Source: DASYLJ01 sp964432595 (lineage in GTDB: Bacteria; Desulfobacterota; Binatia; DP-6). Taken from it: a DNA stretch of 64,000 bases. A program made the position numbers and the translations under genes. Below the pieces are notes generated by a model. The model searched no databases. It saw only the letters and a program-made list of their open reading frames with translations, and was not told the DNA's origin. Numbering within the stretch: position 1 is the first letter of the stretch; each line of letters starts with the position of its first letter. Location of the stretch: contig CAYSOF010000030.1 of assembly GCA_964432595.1 (NCBI GenBank), forward strand, positions 1 through 64,000. The letters run 5' to 3'. Below are positions 24,083 through 33,259 of this stretch, in pieces.

Positions 24083-25924
24083 TCAGGCCGCCAGCGGGAG
24101 CCAGAGACGGACCGCCGTGCCGTCGCCGGTGGACGCGATCGTCACCTGGCCGCCGAGCGACGCCGCACGGCGGCGCATGTTGCGCAGCCCGCGGCCCTCC
24201 GGACGCGCGGGGTCGATGCCGCCGCCGTCGTCGGCGATCTCGACGAACACGCCCGCGCCGGTGCCGTTCGCCTCGCGTCCCGTCCGCACGGTGATGGTGT
24301 GCGCGCCCGCATGCTTGATCACGTTCGTGATGGCCTCCTGCACGATGCGCAGCGCCTGTAGCACACGATCGGGGCCGAAGCCCGGGATGGTCGGCAGGTC
24401 GGTCACCTGCCACGCGAAGTCGATCCCGTTGCGCCGGAGCCGCGGCTCGAGGCGCCCGCGGATGACGCCCAGCACCGCCAGCAGATCCTCCTCGACGGGA
24501 TCGAGCGAGTCGATGACGAGCCGCAGGTCGTCGAGCGCGTCGCGGAGCGCGTCGGCGATGCCGTCGGGCGTGGCGCGCCCGCTCTCGACCAGCGCCAGCG
24601 TCGAGACGAGCTGCCCGCCCATACCGTCGTGCATGTCGCGCATGATGCGGTCGCGCTCCTGCGCGACGGCGCGCTCGCGCTCGAGCTGGCGCAGCCGGTC
24701 GTAGTTGCGCTCGAGCTCCGTCGCCTTGTCGCGCACCCGCTGCTCGAGCTCGCGGTTGAGCGTCTCGGCCTCGGTGAGCCCGTCGGAGAGATGGGTCAGC
24801 ACGCTCCAACCGCCCGCGAGCATGCCGAGGGCCGGCAGATACGGCGTCAGCAGCACGCCCCAGATGAGGTGGCCCGTCATGACCGAAACCACGTCGTGTA
24901 CGCCGCACACGATCGCGACCAGCCCGGGTACGAGCGTCGAGCGCGGGCTGCGGAGACGCCCGGTGCGTCCCGCCGGCATGACGAGCGTCAGGAAGTACAT
25001 CGCGAGCAGCAGCGTCGCGATGCCCCACATCACCACCACCGAGAAGCGATGGATCGGCGGCACGAACGCGAACCACGCGGTGAACGCCAGCGCCTGCGCG
25101 AGCAGACCGAGCTCGACCCACGGGCGCCGGAGATCGAGCATGCGGTGGAAACCGACGATGAAGAAGCACACGCACGCGTTCTGCGCCGCCGCCTGGAGCC
25201 ACTCCCACACGGGCGTCGGCACCGGGCTGTGCACCACCCACGCGTCGACGCTGGCGAGCGACCACGCCGCCACGGCGGGCACCATCCAGCGATACGCACC
25301 GAACTCGTCGCGGCGCAGGTAGATGCCGGCGATGAGGAGCGCCATTCCGAGCGTCATCATCGAGGCGACCTGCACCAGCGTGACCTGGACGAACGTGCGC
25401 GACGACCAGGCGGGCCGCAGCAGGCGCTCGGGCCCGATCGAGAACGGCGACAGGATGCCGGGCGAGCTGCGATTGAAGCGCAGCCGCAGGTCGACGACGT
25501 TCGTGCCGGCGTGCAGGAGGCCCGTCGGGATGCCGTAGAGCTGCGGCTGGTTCCAGCCGCGCGGCAGCGGGTCGGTGAGCGGCCCGGTCGCGCCGACGAG
25601 ATGGCCGTTGACCCAGGCCTCGACGGCCATCGCCGCGCGCGGCAGATGCAGCGACCACAGCTCGTCGGGCGCCGCCGGCAGCGTGACCTCCGCGCGATAC
25701 CACGCCTCCGTCGCGAGGTGCCGTCGCCAGAACGTCCACACGTCGGGCAGCTGGCGCGTCTCCCACCCGGTGGCATCGAGCGGTGGCGGCGCGCTCCGCG
25801 GCCCCGGCAGCATGCGCGCGGCGTCCACCGTGCGCACCTCGTCGGACCGGGACGGCGTGGCGGCGCAGCCCGCGAGCACCGCGAGCAGCGGAAGCACGAT
25901 CCAGCGCAGCGGCCGGGACGTCAC
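24083..25924 (-). CDS. 7TM sensor histidine kinase (HisKA_3 class)
   Basis: A GTG start gives 613 residues. Residues 1-20 end in a lipobox-like LLAVLAGC, so the protein may be lipid-anchored as well as membrane-spanning. Residues 55-190 form an extracytoplasmic beta-sandwich (TWEFR-like, as in 7TMR-DISM proteins); 200-400 hold seven hydrophobic segments; 405-425 a coiled coil; H432 in RDMHDGMGG is the phosphorylation site; N-box EAITNVIKHA at 530-539 and DDGGG near 563 make the ATPase domain. It probably senses a carbohydrate- or envelope-derived ligand and phosphorylates the NarL-type regulator nearby. Confidence 0.9.
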   Translation of the reverse strand: MTSRPLRWIVLPLLAVLAGCAATPSRSDEVRTVDAARMLPGPRSAPPPLDATGWETRQLPDVWTFWRRHLATEAWYRAEVTLPAAPDELWSLHLPRAAMAVEAWVNGHLVGATGPLTDPLPRGWNQPQLYGIPTGLLHAGTNVVDLRLRFNRSSPGILSPFSIGPERLLRPAWSSRTFVQVTLVQVASMMTLGMALLIAGIYLRRDEFGAYRWMVPAVAAWSLASVDAWVVHSPVPTPVWEWLQAAAQNACVCFFIVGFHRMLDLRRPWVELGLLAQALAFTAWFAFVPPIHRFSVVVMWGIATLLLAMYFLTLVMPAGRTGRLRSPRSTLVPGLVAIVCGVHDVVSVMTGHLIWGVLLTPYLPALGMLAGGWSVLTHLSDGLTEAETLNRELEQRVRDKATELERNYDRLRQLERERAVAQERDRIMRDMHDGMGGQLVSTLALVESGRATPDGIADALRDALDDLRLVIDSLDPVEEDLLAVLGVIRGRLEPRLRRNGIDFAWQVTDLPTIPGFGPDRVLQALRIVQEAITNVIKHAGAHTITVRTGREANGTGAGVFVEIADDGGGIDPARPEGRGLRNMRRRAASLGGQVTIASTGDGTAVRLWLPLAA

Positions 25925-26008
25925 GGGCCGGCACTCTACCGCACCTCGGGGTCGAATGCCGACCGCGACGTGACCTGCGCGACGGACCCGCCTATCATCG
26001 CACTCCGC

Positions 26009-28654
26009 ATGGCTCGCGACTGGAGGCCTTACGCCGCCGAGGGCATCCTCCGCGACGGCACGTCCGTTCACGTCCGGGCGATCCGCGCCGACGACCGCGC
26101 GGCGCTCGCGTCGGCCTTCGCGCAGCTGAGCCCCGAGTCGGTGTACCTGCGCTTCTTCCGCGCGAAGCAGCGCCTCACGGACGACGAGCTGACGCGCTTC
26201 ACCCAGCTCGACTTCGTCGAGCGCGCGGCGCTCCTGGCCACGCTGCGCCTCGAGGGCCGCGAGCGCATCGTCGGCGTCGCGCGTTACGCCGTGACGCACC
26301 CGGGGCGCGCCGAGGTCGCGTTCACCGTCGGCGACGCGTACCAGGGCCGCGGCGTCGGCAGCCTGCTCCTCGAGCACCTCGTGCTGGTCGCGCGCGACAA
26401 CGGCATCACCGAGTTCGAGGCCGACGTCCTCGGCGAGAACAACCGCATGCTGCGTGTGTTCGCCCACAGCGGCTTCCGCGTGACGCGCTCGCTCGACGCG
26501 GGCGTCTTCCACCTGTCGTTTCCGACGGCGGAGACGCCGGCGCACCAGGAGGCACACGACCGGCGCGAGCGCACGGCCGCCGCGGAGAGCGTGCGGCCGA
26601 TCTTCGCGCCGCGGTCGGTCGCGGTCGTCGGCGCGTCGCGGCGTCCGGGCAGCCTGGGCCATGCGCTCCTCGCGAACCTCCGCACCACCGGGTTCACCGG
26701 CGCCCTCCACCCGGTGAACCCCCACGCCGACGAGCTGCAGGGGCTGCGGTGTCACCCGACCGTGCGGGCCATCGGGGAACCCGTCGACCTGGCGGTCATC
26801 GCCGTCCCGGCCGCGCAGGTCGAGACCGTGGTCCGCGACTGCGCCGACGCACGCGTGCGCGCCGTCATCGTCATCTCCGCCGGCTTCGGGGAGGTCTCCA
26901 CCGAGGGGCGCGCCGCCCAGCAGCGGCTCGTCGATCTCGTACGCGGCTCGGGGATGCGGCTCGTCGGCCCGAACTGCATGGGCGTCCTCAACACCGACCC
27001 GTCGGTGTCGCTGAACGCCACCTTCGCGCCGACGTGGCCGCCCGCGGGCAACGTCGCGATGCTGTCGCAGAGCGGCGCCCTCGGGCTCGCGATCCTCGAC
27101 CACGTGCAGGCGCTCAACCTCGGCATGTCGAGCTTCATCTCCGTCGGCAACAAGGCCGACGTGTCCAGCAACGACGTGCTCGCCTACTGGAGCGCCGATC
27201 CGCGCACCCGCGTGATCCTCCTCTACCTGGAGAGCTTCGGGAATCCGGGGAAGTTCGCGCGCATCGCGCCGGAGGTCGCGCGCGACAAGCCCATCGTGGC
27301 GGTGAAGTCGGGCCGGTCGGCGGCGGGCACGCATGCCGCGCGCAGCCACTCCGCGGCGCTCGCCGACCTCGACGTCGCCGTGGACGCGATCTTCGAGCAC
27401 GCGGGCGTGATCCGCACGGAGACACTCGAGGGCATGTTCGACGTCGCGACGCTCCTCTCGACGCAGCCCGTGCCGCCCGGGCCGCGCGTCGGCGTCGTCA
27501 CGAACGCGGGCGGACCGGGCGTGCTCTTCGCCGACGCGTGCGCGGCGCGCGGACTGCGTCTGCCGGCGCTGGCGTCGGCCCCGGCGAATCCCCTCGACCT
27601 CGGCGCGACGGCCACGCCCGCCGAGTACGAGGCGGCGATCGCCGCCGTCGGCGCGGACCCGGCGGTCGATGCGCTCGTCGTGCTCTACGTGCCGCCGATC
27701 GTCACGCGCCCGGAGGCGGTTGCCGGCGCCATCGCGCGCGCCGCCGGCACGGTGCCGGCGGAGAAACCCGTGCTGACCGTGTTCCTCTCGACGCGCGGCG
27801 CGCCCCCGGCGCTCGGTACCGGGCCGCGCGGCCCCCTGCCCTCGTACAGCTTTCCCGAGAACGCCGCGCAGGCGCTCGCCTCGGCCGAGCGTTGGGGACG
27901 CTGGCGGCGGCGCCCGCGCGGGACGGCCCTCGCTCTCGAGCCGTTCGCGCGCGACGCCATCCGCGCCGTCGTCGACCGTGTGCTCGCGCGCAACGTCGGC
28001 CCCACCTGGCTCGACGTCGACGACCTCGCGACGGTGCTGCGCGCGGCCGGCATTCCGTTCGCCGAGACGATCACGGCGCGTCCCGCCGACGCGGTCGCGG
28101 CGGCGCCCCGCCTCGGCTTCCCGCTCGTGGCGAAGGCCGTCGCCCCCGGCCTGCTGCACAAGAGCGACGTCGGCGGCGTGCTGCTCGGCATCCAGTCGCC
28201 CGAGGCGCTCGCCGACGCCGTGACGACGCTCGAGACGCGCATCACCGCGGCCGGCCATCCGCTCGACGGCGTGCTGCTGCAGCGCGAGGTGTCGGGCGGC
28301 CTCGAAGCGCTCGTCGGCGTGACCACCGACCCGACGTTCGGGCCACTCGTCGTCTGCGGGCTCGGCGGGGTGCTGGTGGAGGTGCTGCGCGACGTCACGC
28401 ATCGGCTGCCGCCCGTCAGTGACATCGACGCCGCGGAGATGCTCGACAAGCTGCGCGCCGCGCGGCTGCTCGACGGCTGGCGCGGCGCGCCGCCGGCGGA
28501 CCGCACGGCGTTGATCGACGTGATCCGTCGCGTGTCGGCGCTGGTCGAGGTGGTTCCCGAGCTGCGCGAGCTCGATCTCAATCCGGTGAAGGTGCTCGCG
28601 CCCGGCGCCGGCTGCGTCGTCGTCGACGGCCGCCTGCTCATCGGACCGCAGTGA
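26009..28654 (+). CDS. GNAT - acyl-CoA synthetase fusion (Pat-type protein acetyltransferase)
   Basis: An 881-residue fusion. Residues 1-170 are a GNAT acetyltransferase (GDAYQGRGVGSLLLEHLV binds acetyl-CoA). Residues 200-330 are a CoA-binding Rossmann domain (VAVVGASRRPGSLGHAL), then ligase-CoA domains with SHSAAL, and an ATP-grasp half at about 640-881 (PLVAKAVAPGLLHKSDVGG). This is the NDP-forming acetyl-CoA synthetase-like plan of Pat/PatA lysine acetyltransferases. The N-terminal GNAT matches the Streptomyces-like type rather than the E. coli Pka order. Likely role: acetylating and silencing acyl-CoA synthetases. The catalytic state of the ligase part is uncertain. Confidence 0.9.
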   Translation: MARDWRPYAAEGILRDGTSVHVRAIRADDRAALASAFAQLSPESVYLRFFRAKQRLTDDELTRFTQLDFVERAALLATLRLEGRERIVGVARYAVTHPGRAEVAFTVGDAYQGRGVGSLLLEHLVLVARDNGITEFEADVLGENNRMLRVFAHSGFRVTRSLDAGVFHLSFPTAETPAHQEAHDRRERTAAAESVRPIFAPRSVAVVGASRRPGSLGHALLANLRTTGFTGALHPVNPHADELQGLRCHPTVRAIGEPVDLAVIAVPAAQVETVVRDCADARVRAVIVISAGFGEVSTEGRAAQQRLVDLVRGSGMRLVGPNCMGVLNTDPSVSLNATFAPTWPPAGNVAMLSQSGALGLAILDHVQALNLGMSSFISVGNKADVSSNDVLAYWSADPRTRVILLYLESFGNPGKFARIAPEVARDKPIVAVKSGRSAAGTHAARSHSAALADLDVAVDAIFEHAGVIRTETLEGMFDVATLLSTQPVPPGPRVGVVTNAGGPGVLFADACAARGLRLPALASAPANPLDLGATATPAEYEAAIAAVGADPAVDALVVLYVPPIVTRPEAVAGAIARAAGTVPAEKPVLTVFLSTRGAPPALGTGPRGPLPSYSFPENAAQALASAERWGRWRRRPRGTALALEPFARDAIRAVVDRVLARNVGPTWLDVDDLATVLRAAGIPFAETITARPADAVAAAPRLGFPLVAKAVAPGLLHKSDVGGVLLGIQSPEALADAVTTLETRITAAGHPLDGVLLQREVSGGLEALVGVTTDPTFGPLVVCGLGGVLVEVLRDVTHRLPPVSDIDAAEMLDKLRAARLLDGWRGAPPADRTALIDVIRRVSALVEVVPELRELDLNPVKVLAPGAGCVVVDGRLLIGPQ

Positions 28655-28697
28655 CGCGGCTTGCGCGCCCGGACCCGGCGCGCTACGCGGTCGCGCG

Positions 28698-29054
28698 ATG
28701 GAACGGCTCACCGTCTACCACAACCCCGTGTGCGGAAAGTCGCGCGGCGCGCTCGAGATCCTGGCCGAGAAGGACGTCGCCGCCGACGTGATCGAGTACC
28801 TGAAGACGCCGCTCGACCGCGCGACCCTCGAGCGCATCCTCGGCCTGCTCGGCGGACCGCCCGCGGAGCTCGTGCGCAAGGACAAGCGCTTCAAGGAGCT
28901 CGGGCTGGACGCGGCCGACTACGTGTCGCGCGACCAGGTGGTCGACGTGCTGCTCGCCCATCCGGAGCTCATGGAGCGGCCGGTGGTCATTCGGGGGACG
29001 CGGGCCGTCATCGCTCGGCCCTCCGAGCGGGTGCTCGAGCTGCTGGAGTCGTAA
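28698..29054 (+). CDS. ArsC-family arsenate reductase-like protein
   Basis: A 118-residue thioredoxin-fold protein with catalytic Cys12 in NPVCGKSRGAL and the conserved Arg positions in LVRKDKRF (about 60) and ERPVVIRG (about 94-101). Canonical glutaredoxin-dependent arsenate reductases reduce As(V) to As(III). No ars operon genes accompany it, and YffB/ArsC-like proteins with other roles exist, so arsenate activity is only likely. Confidence 0.85.
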   Translation: MERLTVYHNPVCGKSRGALEILAEKDVAADVIEYLKTPLDRATLERILGLLGGPPAELVRKDKRFKELGLDAADYVSRDQVVDVLLAHPELMERPVVIRGTRAVIARPSERVLELLES

Positions 29055-29068
29055 GCGACAAATCGCGG

Positions 29069-29097
29069 TTGACAGATCGACTCGGCGAAGCGAATCT
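29069..29097 (+). promoter_or_regulatory. Candidate sigma-70-type promoter
   Basis: A perfect TTGACA lies at 29069-29074 in the short gap before the unknown gene at 29112. The best -10 after 17 bp is only GAATCT, so this is a weak candidate that may need an activator or an alternative -10. Confidence 0.3.
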
Positions 29098-29111
29098 AGC
29101 TGCCGCTCGCC

Positions 29112-29723
29112 ATGACTGACTCATCAACGACTCGCAACACCGAGGTCCTCGAGCAGCTCGAAAGCACGCTCGAAGCCGCCATTTCCCTCGTGAGCGAGCT
29201 GGCGACCGACGACCTCCTCCGGCGCCTGATCGCCTGCTTCAAGTCGATGCCGACCGAGGACCGGCCGGTGATCGTCGGCGTCCTCGAGCGCGAGGTGCTC
29301 GGACGTCTCCTGAGCCGCGGCACCGAAAAACCCGTCGGCCAGTCGACCCACGTGAACCCGAACGCGCGCCTCTACGTGCGGGCCCACGAGTCGGACTTCG
29401 ACCGCCGGCTGTTCGATCGCGACGGCATGATGATCGCCGACATCCGCGCGATGCGCATCGCCTGCATCGTCCGGAACATCCCCGAGATCCACGCGCTGTG
29501 GAAAGAAGCGATGCGCGAGGCGCTCGATCACGTCGACGAGGCCACATGGCAGGTCGCTGAAGATCTCTTGCGCGACGTCCTCGACTGCATCGCAGACGCG
29601 CGCGCGTCCGGTCCGTCCGCCAGCGCCGACGCACCCACGCCGACGACGCCCACGCCCGCGCCGCCCGACCCGCCCGACGCGGACGCCGGGACCGACGCGG
29701 GCCAGCGCTCGAAGCGGTCCTAG
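29112..29723 (+). CDS. Unknown helical protein with Pro/Thr/Ala tail
   Basis: A 203-residue protein. Residues 10-80 and 100-155 are strongly helical (LEQLESTLEAAISLVSELA; ADIRAMRIACIVRNIPEIHALW), with a middle RLYVRAHESDFDRRLFDRDGM stretch. Residues 165-200 are a Pro/Thr/Asp low-complexity tail. There is no signal peptide. The composition and less GC-extreme codons support true coding. I recognise no family. A perfect TTGACA -35 box lies in the gap before it. The stop overlaps the convergent nitronate monooxygenase by 4 bp. Confidence 0.7.
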   Translation: MTDSSTTRNTEVLEQLESTLEAAISLVSELATDDLLRRLIACFKSMPTEDRPVIVGVLEREVLGRLLSRGTEKPVGQSTHVNPNARLYVRAHESDFDRRLFDRDGMMIADIRAMRIACIVRNIPEIHALWKEAMREALDHVDEATWQVAEDLLRDVLDCIADARASGPSASADAPTPTTPTPAPPDPPDADAGTDAGQRSKRS

Positions 29724-30694
29724 GGCACGAGCAGGCGGGTCGCTGCGCGCAGGCGGCGCTCCGCGTCCGCCGTCACCTCGGCGAGGATGTCCGCCGCCGG
29801 GCGCACGCCGGCCACCAGCCCCGACGACTCGCCGGCCCAGTTGACCGCCGTCTCCGGCGACCGGTCGAGCTCGATGACGTGGCCGAACGGCGGATACGTC
29901 GCCGTCTTCGCGCGCAGCGCCTCGCGTCGTCCTTCCCATTCCTGCGTGAAGCGGTTGCGCAGCACGCGCCCCGTCACCCCGTTCGGCCAGTCGAGGCCGC
30001 ACGCGTCGTCGGCGATCTCGTCGTACAGCGTATCGCCGCCGTCGCTGGCGACGATGGCGTCCTTCAGGCGCGGGTCGCACGCGAACTCGGCACTGGCCTT
30101 GAAGCGCGTGCCGAGCACGGCCGCCGCCGCGCCCATCGCCAGCGCCGCGGCCACGCCGCGTCCCGAGCCGATGCCGCCCGCGACGAGCACCGGCACGTCG
30201 CCGGCCAGCTCGAGGACCTGGGCCGCGAACGCCAGCGTCCCGCGGCGGCCCGTGTGACCGCCGGCTTCGTTGCCCTGCGCGATGACGGCGTCCGCACCGG
30301 CCGCGAGCGCGGCCCGCGCCCCCGCGACGTCCTGCACCTGCACCATGACGCGACAGCCCGCCGCCCGGCACCGCGCCACGCGCGCCGCCGGCTCGCCGAA
30401 CGACAGCGTGACGACCGGCGGCGGCTCGGCCAGCACGACGTCGAGGATCGCGTCCGACCACGGCGCCCACGGCCACGTGACGACGTTCACCGCGAACGGT
30501 CGCGTCGTGGCCGCGCGACACGCCGCGAGCTCGGTCCGCGCCTGCTCGGGCGTCCCACCGATGGTCCCGATGGTGCCGAGCCCGCCGGCGTTCGAGACCG
30601 CCGACGCCAGCGCCGCGCCGGCCTCCCGACCCATCCCCGCCTGCACGATCGGATGCGCCACCCCGAACCGTTCCGTGAAGACGGTACGCAGCAT
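29720..30694 (-). CDS. Nitronate monooxygenase (2-nitropropane dioxygenase family)
   Basis: A 324-residue FMN TIM-barrel enzyme oxidising alkyl nitronates (such as propionate-3-nitronate) or, in related members, enoyl compounds. Marks are PIVQAGMG at 15-22, the VIAQGNEAGGHTG segment with the catalytic His (about 143), and PVLVAGGIGSGRGVAAALAMGA binding FMN (about 172). It is the last gene of the long minus-strand array and follows the alcohol dehydrogenase with a 4-bp gap, so it is probably co-transcribed. Confidence 0.92.
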   Translation of the reverse strand: MLRTVFTERFGVAHPIVQAGMGREAGAALASAVSNAGGLGTIGTIGGTPEQARTELAACRAATTRPFAVNVVTWPWAPWSDAILDVVLAEPPPVVTLSFGEPAARVARCRAAGCRVMVQVQDVAGARAALAAGADAVIAQGNEAGGHTGRRGTLAFAAQVLELAGDVPVLVAGGIGSGRGVAAALAMGAAAAVLGTRFKASAEFACDPRLKDAIVASDGGDTLYDEIADDACGLDWPNGVTGRVLRNRFTQEWEGRREALRAKTATYPPFGHVIELDRSPETAVNWAGESSGLVAGVRPAADILAEVTADAERRLRAATRLLVP

Positions 30695-30698
30695 GCGC

Positions 30699-31721
30699 TC
30701 AGGCCTCCGTCGTCAGGACCGCACGGAAGCGCGCCTTGCCGCCGATCATGTGCCCGTAGGCCTCCGCGGCGCGCGCCAGCGGAAACACCTCGTTCATCGA
30801 CCGCACGCCGGTGAGCATCGCGAAGCGCAGCGTATCCTCCGCGTCGATCGACGTCCCGGAGTAGCAGCCCTGGACGTTGCGCCGGCCGCCGATCAGCGCG
30901 AACGCCGACACCGCGAGCGGCGTTGCCGGTGCGCCGAGGACGAGCAGCTCGCCGTCGGGAGCGAGGCCGGGGATCAGCGCGCTCATCGCGTCGGCGTCGG
31001 TCGCCGTCGCGAGGATCGCGGCGGCTCCGCCCATCTCGGTCAGCGCGGCCGCGGGATCGCCGGCCGTGCTGTCGACGTAGCGGTGCGCGCCGAGCTTCGT
31101 CGCGAGGGCAGCCTTGTCGGCGCCGCGCGCGACGGCGACCGTGCGGAACCCCATCTTCGCGGCGAACTGCACGCCGAGATGGCCGAGGCCGCCGAGCCCG
31201 AGCACCGCGACGATCTCACCCGCACGCGCCCGGCTCCGGCGAAGCGCGTTGAACGTCGTGAGGCCCGCGCACATGAGCGGCGCCGCCTCCTCGGGCGAGA
31301 GGCCGTCGGGGACGCGTGCCAGCGACGTCACGGGCGCCAGCATGTACTCGCCGTAGCCGCCGTCGTGCGCGATGCCGGTCACCGGCGGGCCGGTCACGCA
31401 CGCGAAGAACTGTCCGCGCCGGCACGCATCGCAGCGGCCGCAGTAACCGCCGTGCCACCCGACGCCGACCCGCTGCCCGACGCTCCAGCCGTCCACGCCG
31501 GGCCCGACCGCGTCGACGCGGCCGATGACCTCGTGGCCCGGCACGCGCGGGTACACGATGCCGGGCATGTGGCCTTCCTTGGTCAGAGCGTCGCTGTGAC
31601 ACACGCCGCAGGCCTCGATGCGGACGCGAGCCCACCCGGAGCCGGGCTCGCCACGCTCGCGTTCGACGAGCTCCAGCGCGCCGCCGGCGCGCGCCACCTG
31701 GACGACTCGATGCTTGGCCAT
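30699..31721 (-). CDS. Zinc-dependent alcohol dehydrogenase
   Basis: A 340-residue MDR-family dehydrogenase. The catalytic zinc uses Cys in ACGVCHSD (about 38) and the GHEVIGRVD His (about 62). The structural zinc lobe is CGRCDACRRGQFFAC (about 95-109). The NAD(P)-binding GLGGLGHLGVQFA lies at about 173-185. The short chain and motifs match AdhA/AdhP-type ethanol dehydrogenases. It oxidises primary alcohols or reduces aldehydes. Upstream in the same direction is the TRIC-like gene. Confidence 0.92.
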   Translation of the reverse strand: MAKHRVVQVARAGGALELVERERGEPGSGWARVRIEACGVCHSDALTKEGHMPGIVYPRVPGHEVIGRVDAVGPGVDGWSVGQRVGVGWHGGYCGRCDACRRGQFFACVTGPPVTGIAHDGGYGEYMLAPVTSLARVPDGLSPEEAAPLMCAGLTTFNALRRSRARAGEIVAVLGLGGLGHLGVQFAAKMGFRTVAVARGADKAALATKLGAHRYVDSTAGDPAAALTEMGGAAAILATATDADAMSALIPGLAPDGELLVLGAPATPLAVSAFALIGGRRNVQGCYSGTSIDAEDTLRFAMLTGVRSMNEVFPLARAAEAYGHMIGGKARFRAVLTTEA

Positions 31722-31737
31722 GCCCCGGAATAGTCCG

Positions 31738-32346
31738 TCACGACGGCAGGTGGAATACCGGGAGCTGCCATCCCCAGACGATCGACGACAGTCGCAGGGC
31801 GACGATCGTGACGATGCCGATCCAGAACGCCCACGCGCGCGACGCGCCCACCGACTGCAGGAAGAGGTACAGCGACACGCCGATGATCGCCGCCGTCGCG
31901 TAGATGTCGCCGCGCAGGATGAGCGGCACGCGCGCGGTGAGCACGTCGCGCAACACGCCGCCCGCGACGCCCGTCATGGTGCCCATCAGCACCACGATGA
32001 CCGGCGAGAGCGCGTCGTCCTCGGCGATCTGCGCGCCGGAGATCGCGAACAGCGCCAGCCCGAGCGCGTCGGCGACGAGCAGCGTATCGCCCGGCGGCGG
32101 CCGCACGCCGACGTAGAGGACCGTGAGCAGGGCGGTCGCGAAGATGACGAGCAGGTAGCGCGGGTCGCTGATCCAGAAGATCGGATGCCGGTTCAGCAGC
32201 ACGTCGCGGACCGTGCCGCCGCCGATGGCGGTGATCGACGCGATCACCACGACGCCGAGCATGTCGAGTCCGGCGCGGCCCGCCGCCAGCGCGCCGCTCA
32301 GCGCGAAGACCGCCACGCCGACGAGGTCGAGGACGTAGAGGATCAC
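31738..32346 (-). CDS. TRIC-type (UPF0126/YicG) cation channel family protein
   Basis: The GTG at 32346 overlaps the VOC stop as GTGA and gives 202 residues. Two repeated three-helix units are visible: AVFALSGALAAGRAGLDMLGVVV then ALFAISGAQIAEDDALSPVIVVL, each followed by a GGGxxRDVLL-type motif (GGGTVRDVLLNR, GGVLRDVLTAR). This internal duplication is the signature of prokaryotic TRIC monovalent-cation channels. Role here unknown. Confidence 0.88.
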   Translation of the reverse strand: MILYVLDLVGVAVFALSGALAAGRAGLDMLGVVVIASITAIGGGTVRDVLLNRHPIFWISDPRYLLVIFATALLTVLYVGVRPPPGDTLLVADALGLALFAISGAQIAEDDALSPVIVVLMGTMTGVAGGVLRDVLTARVPLILRGDIYATAAIIGVSLYLFLQSVGASRAWAFWIGIVTIVALRLSSIVWGWQLPVFHLPS

Positions 32347-32723
32347 CCGTAGTGCCGGATCTCGATCAGGTGGCGGCTCGGATCCATCACGTAGACCGCC
32401 TTCCCCGCGCCGCGCGCGCCGTCCTCGTCGCCCGGGCCCTGCATGTTGCCGACCGCGTGGAACGAGTCGCCGTACGCGATCCCCGCCGCACGGACGCGGG
32501 CGAACGCCGCGTCGAACTCGGCGCGCGGCATCGCGAACGCCAGGTGCGTCCCGCCGCTCGTGCCCCACGCGGCGAGCTGGAGCGTCAGCGACGGCGTGAC
32601 CCGCACGACGGCGAACGGCCCCCGATCGCCTTCGTGCACCAGCCCCAGGATCGACGTGTAGAACGCCAGGCTCGCGTCCCGGTCGTTCACCGGCAGGATC
32701 AGGTGGTCGAGCTCGAGCGGCAT
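32343..32723 (-). CDS. VOC/glyoxalase-fold protein
   Basis: A 126-residue vicinal-oxygen-chelate protein with paired beta-alpha-beta modules: LDHLILPVNDRDASLAFYTSILG at 5-28, and VYVMDPSRHLIEIRHYG at the end with the late metal-binding Glu. His7 and the C-terminal Glu could bind a metal, as in glyoxalase I, fosfomycin-resistance or dioxygenase relatives. It is coupled to the downstream channel gene by GTGA. Confidence 0.86.
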   Translation of the reverse strand: MPLELDHLILPVNDRDASLAFYTSILGLVHEGDRGPFAVVRVTPSLTLQLAAWGTSGGTHLAFAMPRAEFDAAFARVRAAGIAYGDSFHAVGNMQGPGDEDGARGAGKAVYVMDPSRHLIEIRHYG

Positions 32724-32735
32724 GGGCTGCCTCCG

Positions 32736-33218
<483 letters not shown>

Positions 33219-33259
33219 GTCCGTCCTTCGCATGCCGCCGTCGCCGATGCGACCGCTCC

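Noticed and set aside
24083..28711. A 1542-codon minus-strand frame spanning the kinase and the acetyltransferase
   Set aside because: Only codons from 25924 down encode the kinase; upstream it is antisense of the Pat-type gene.
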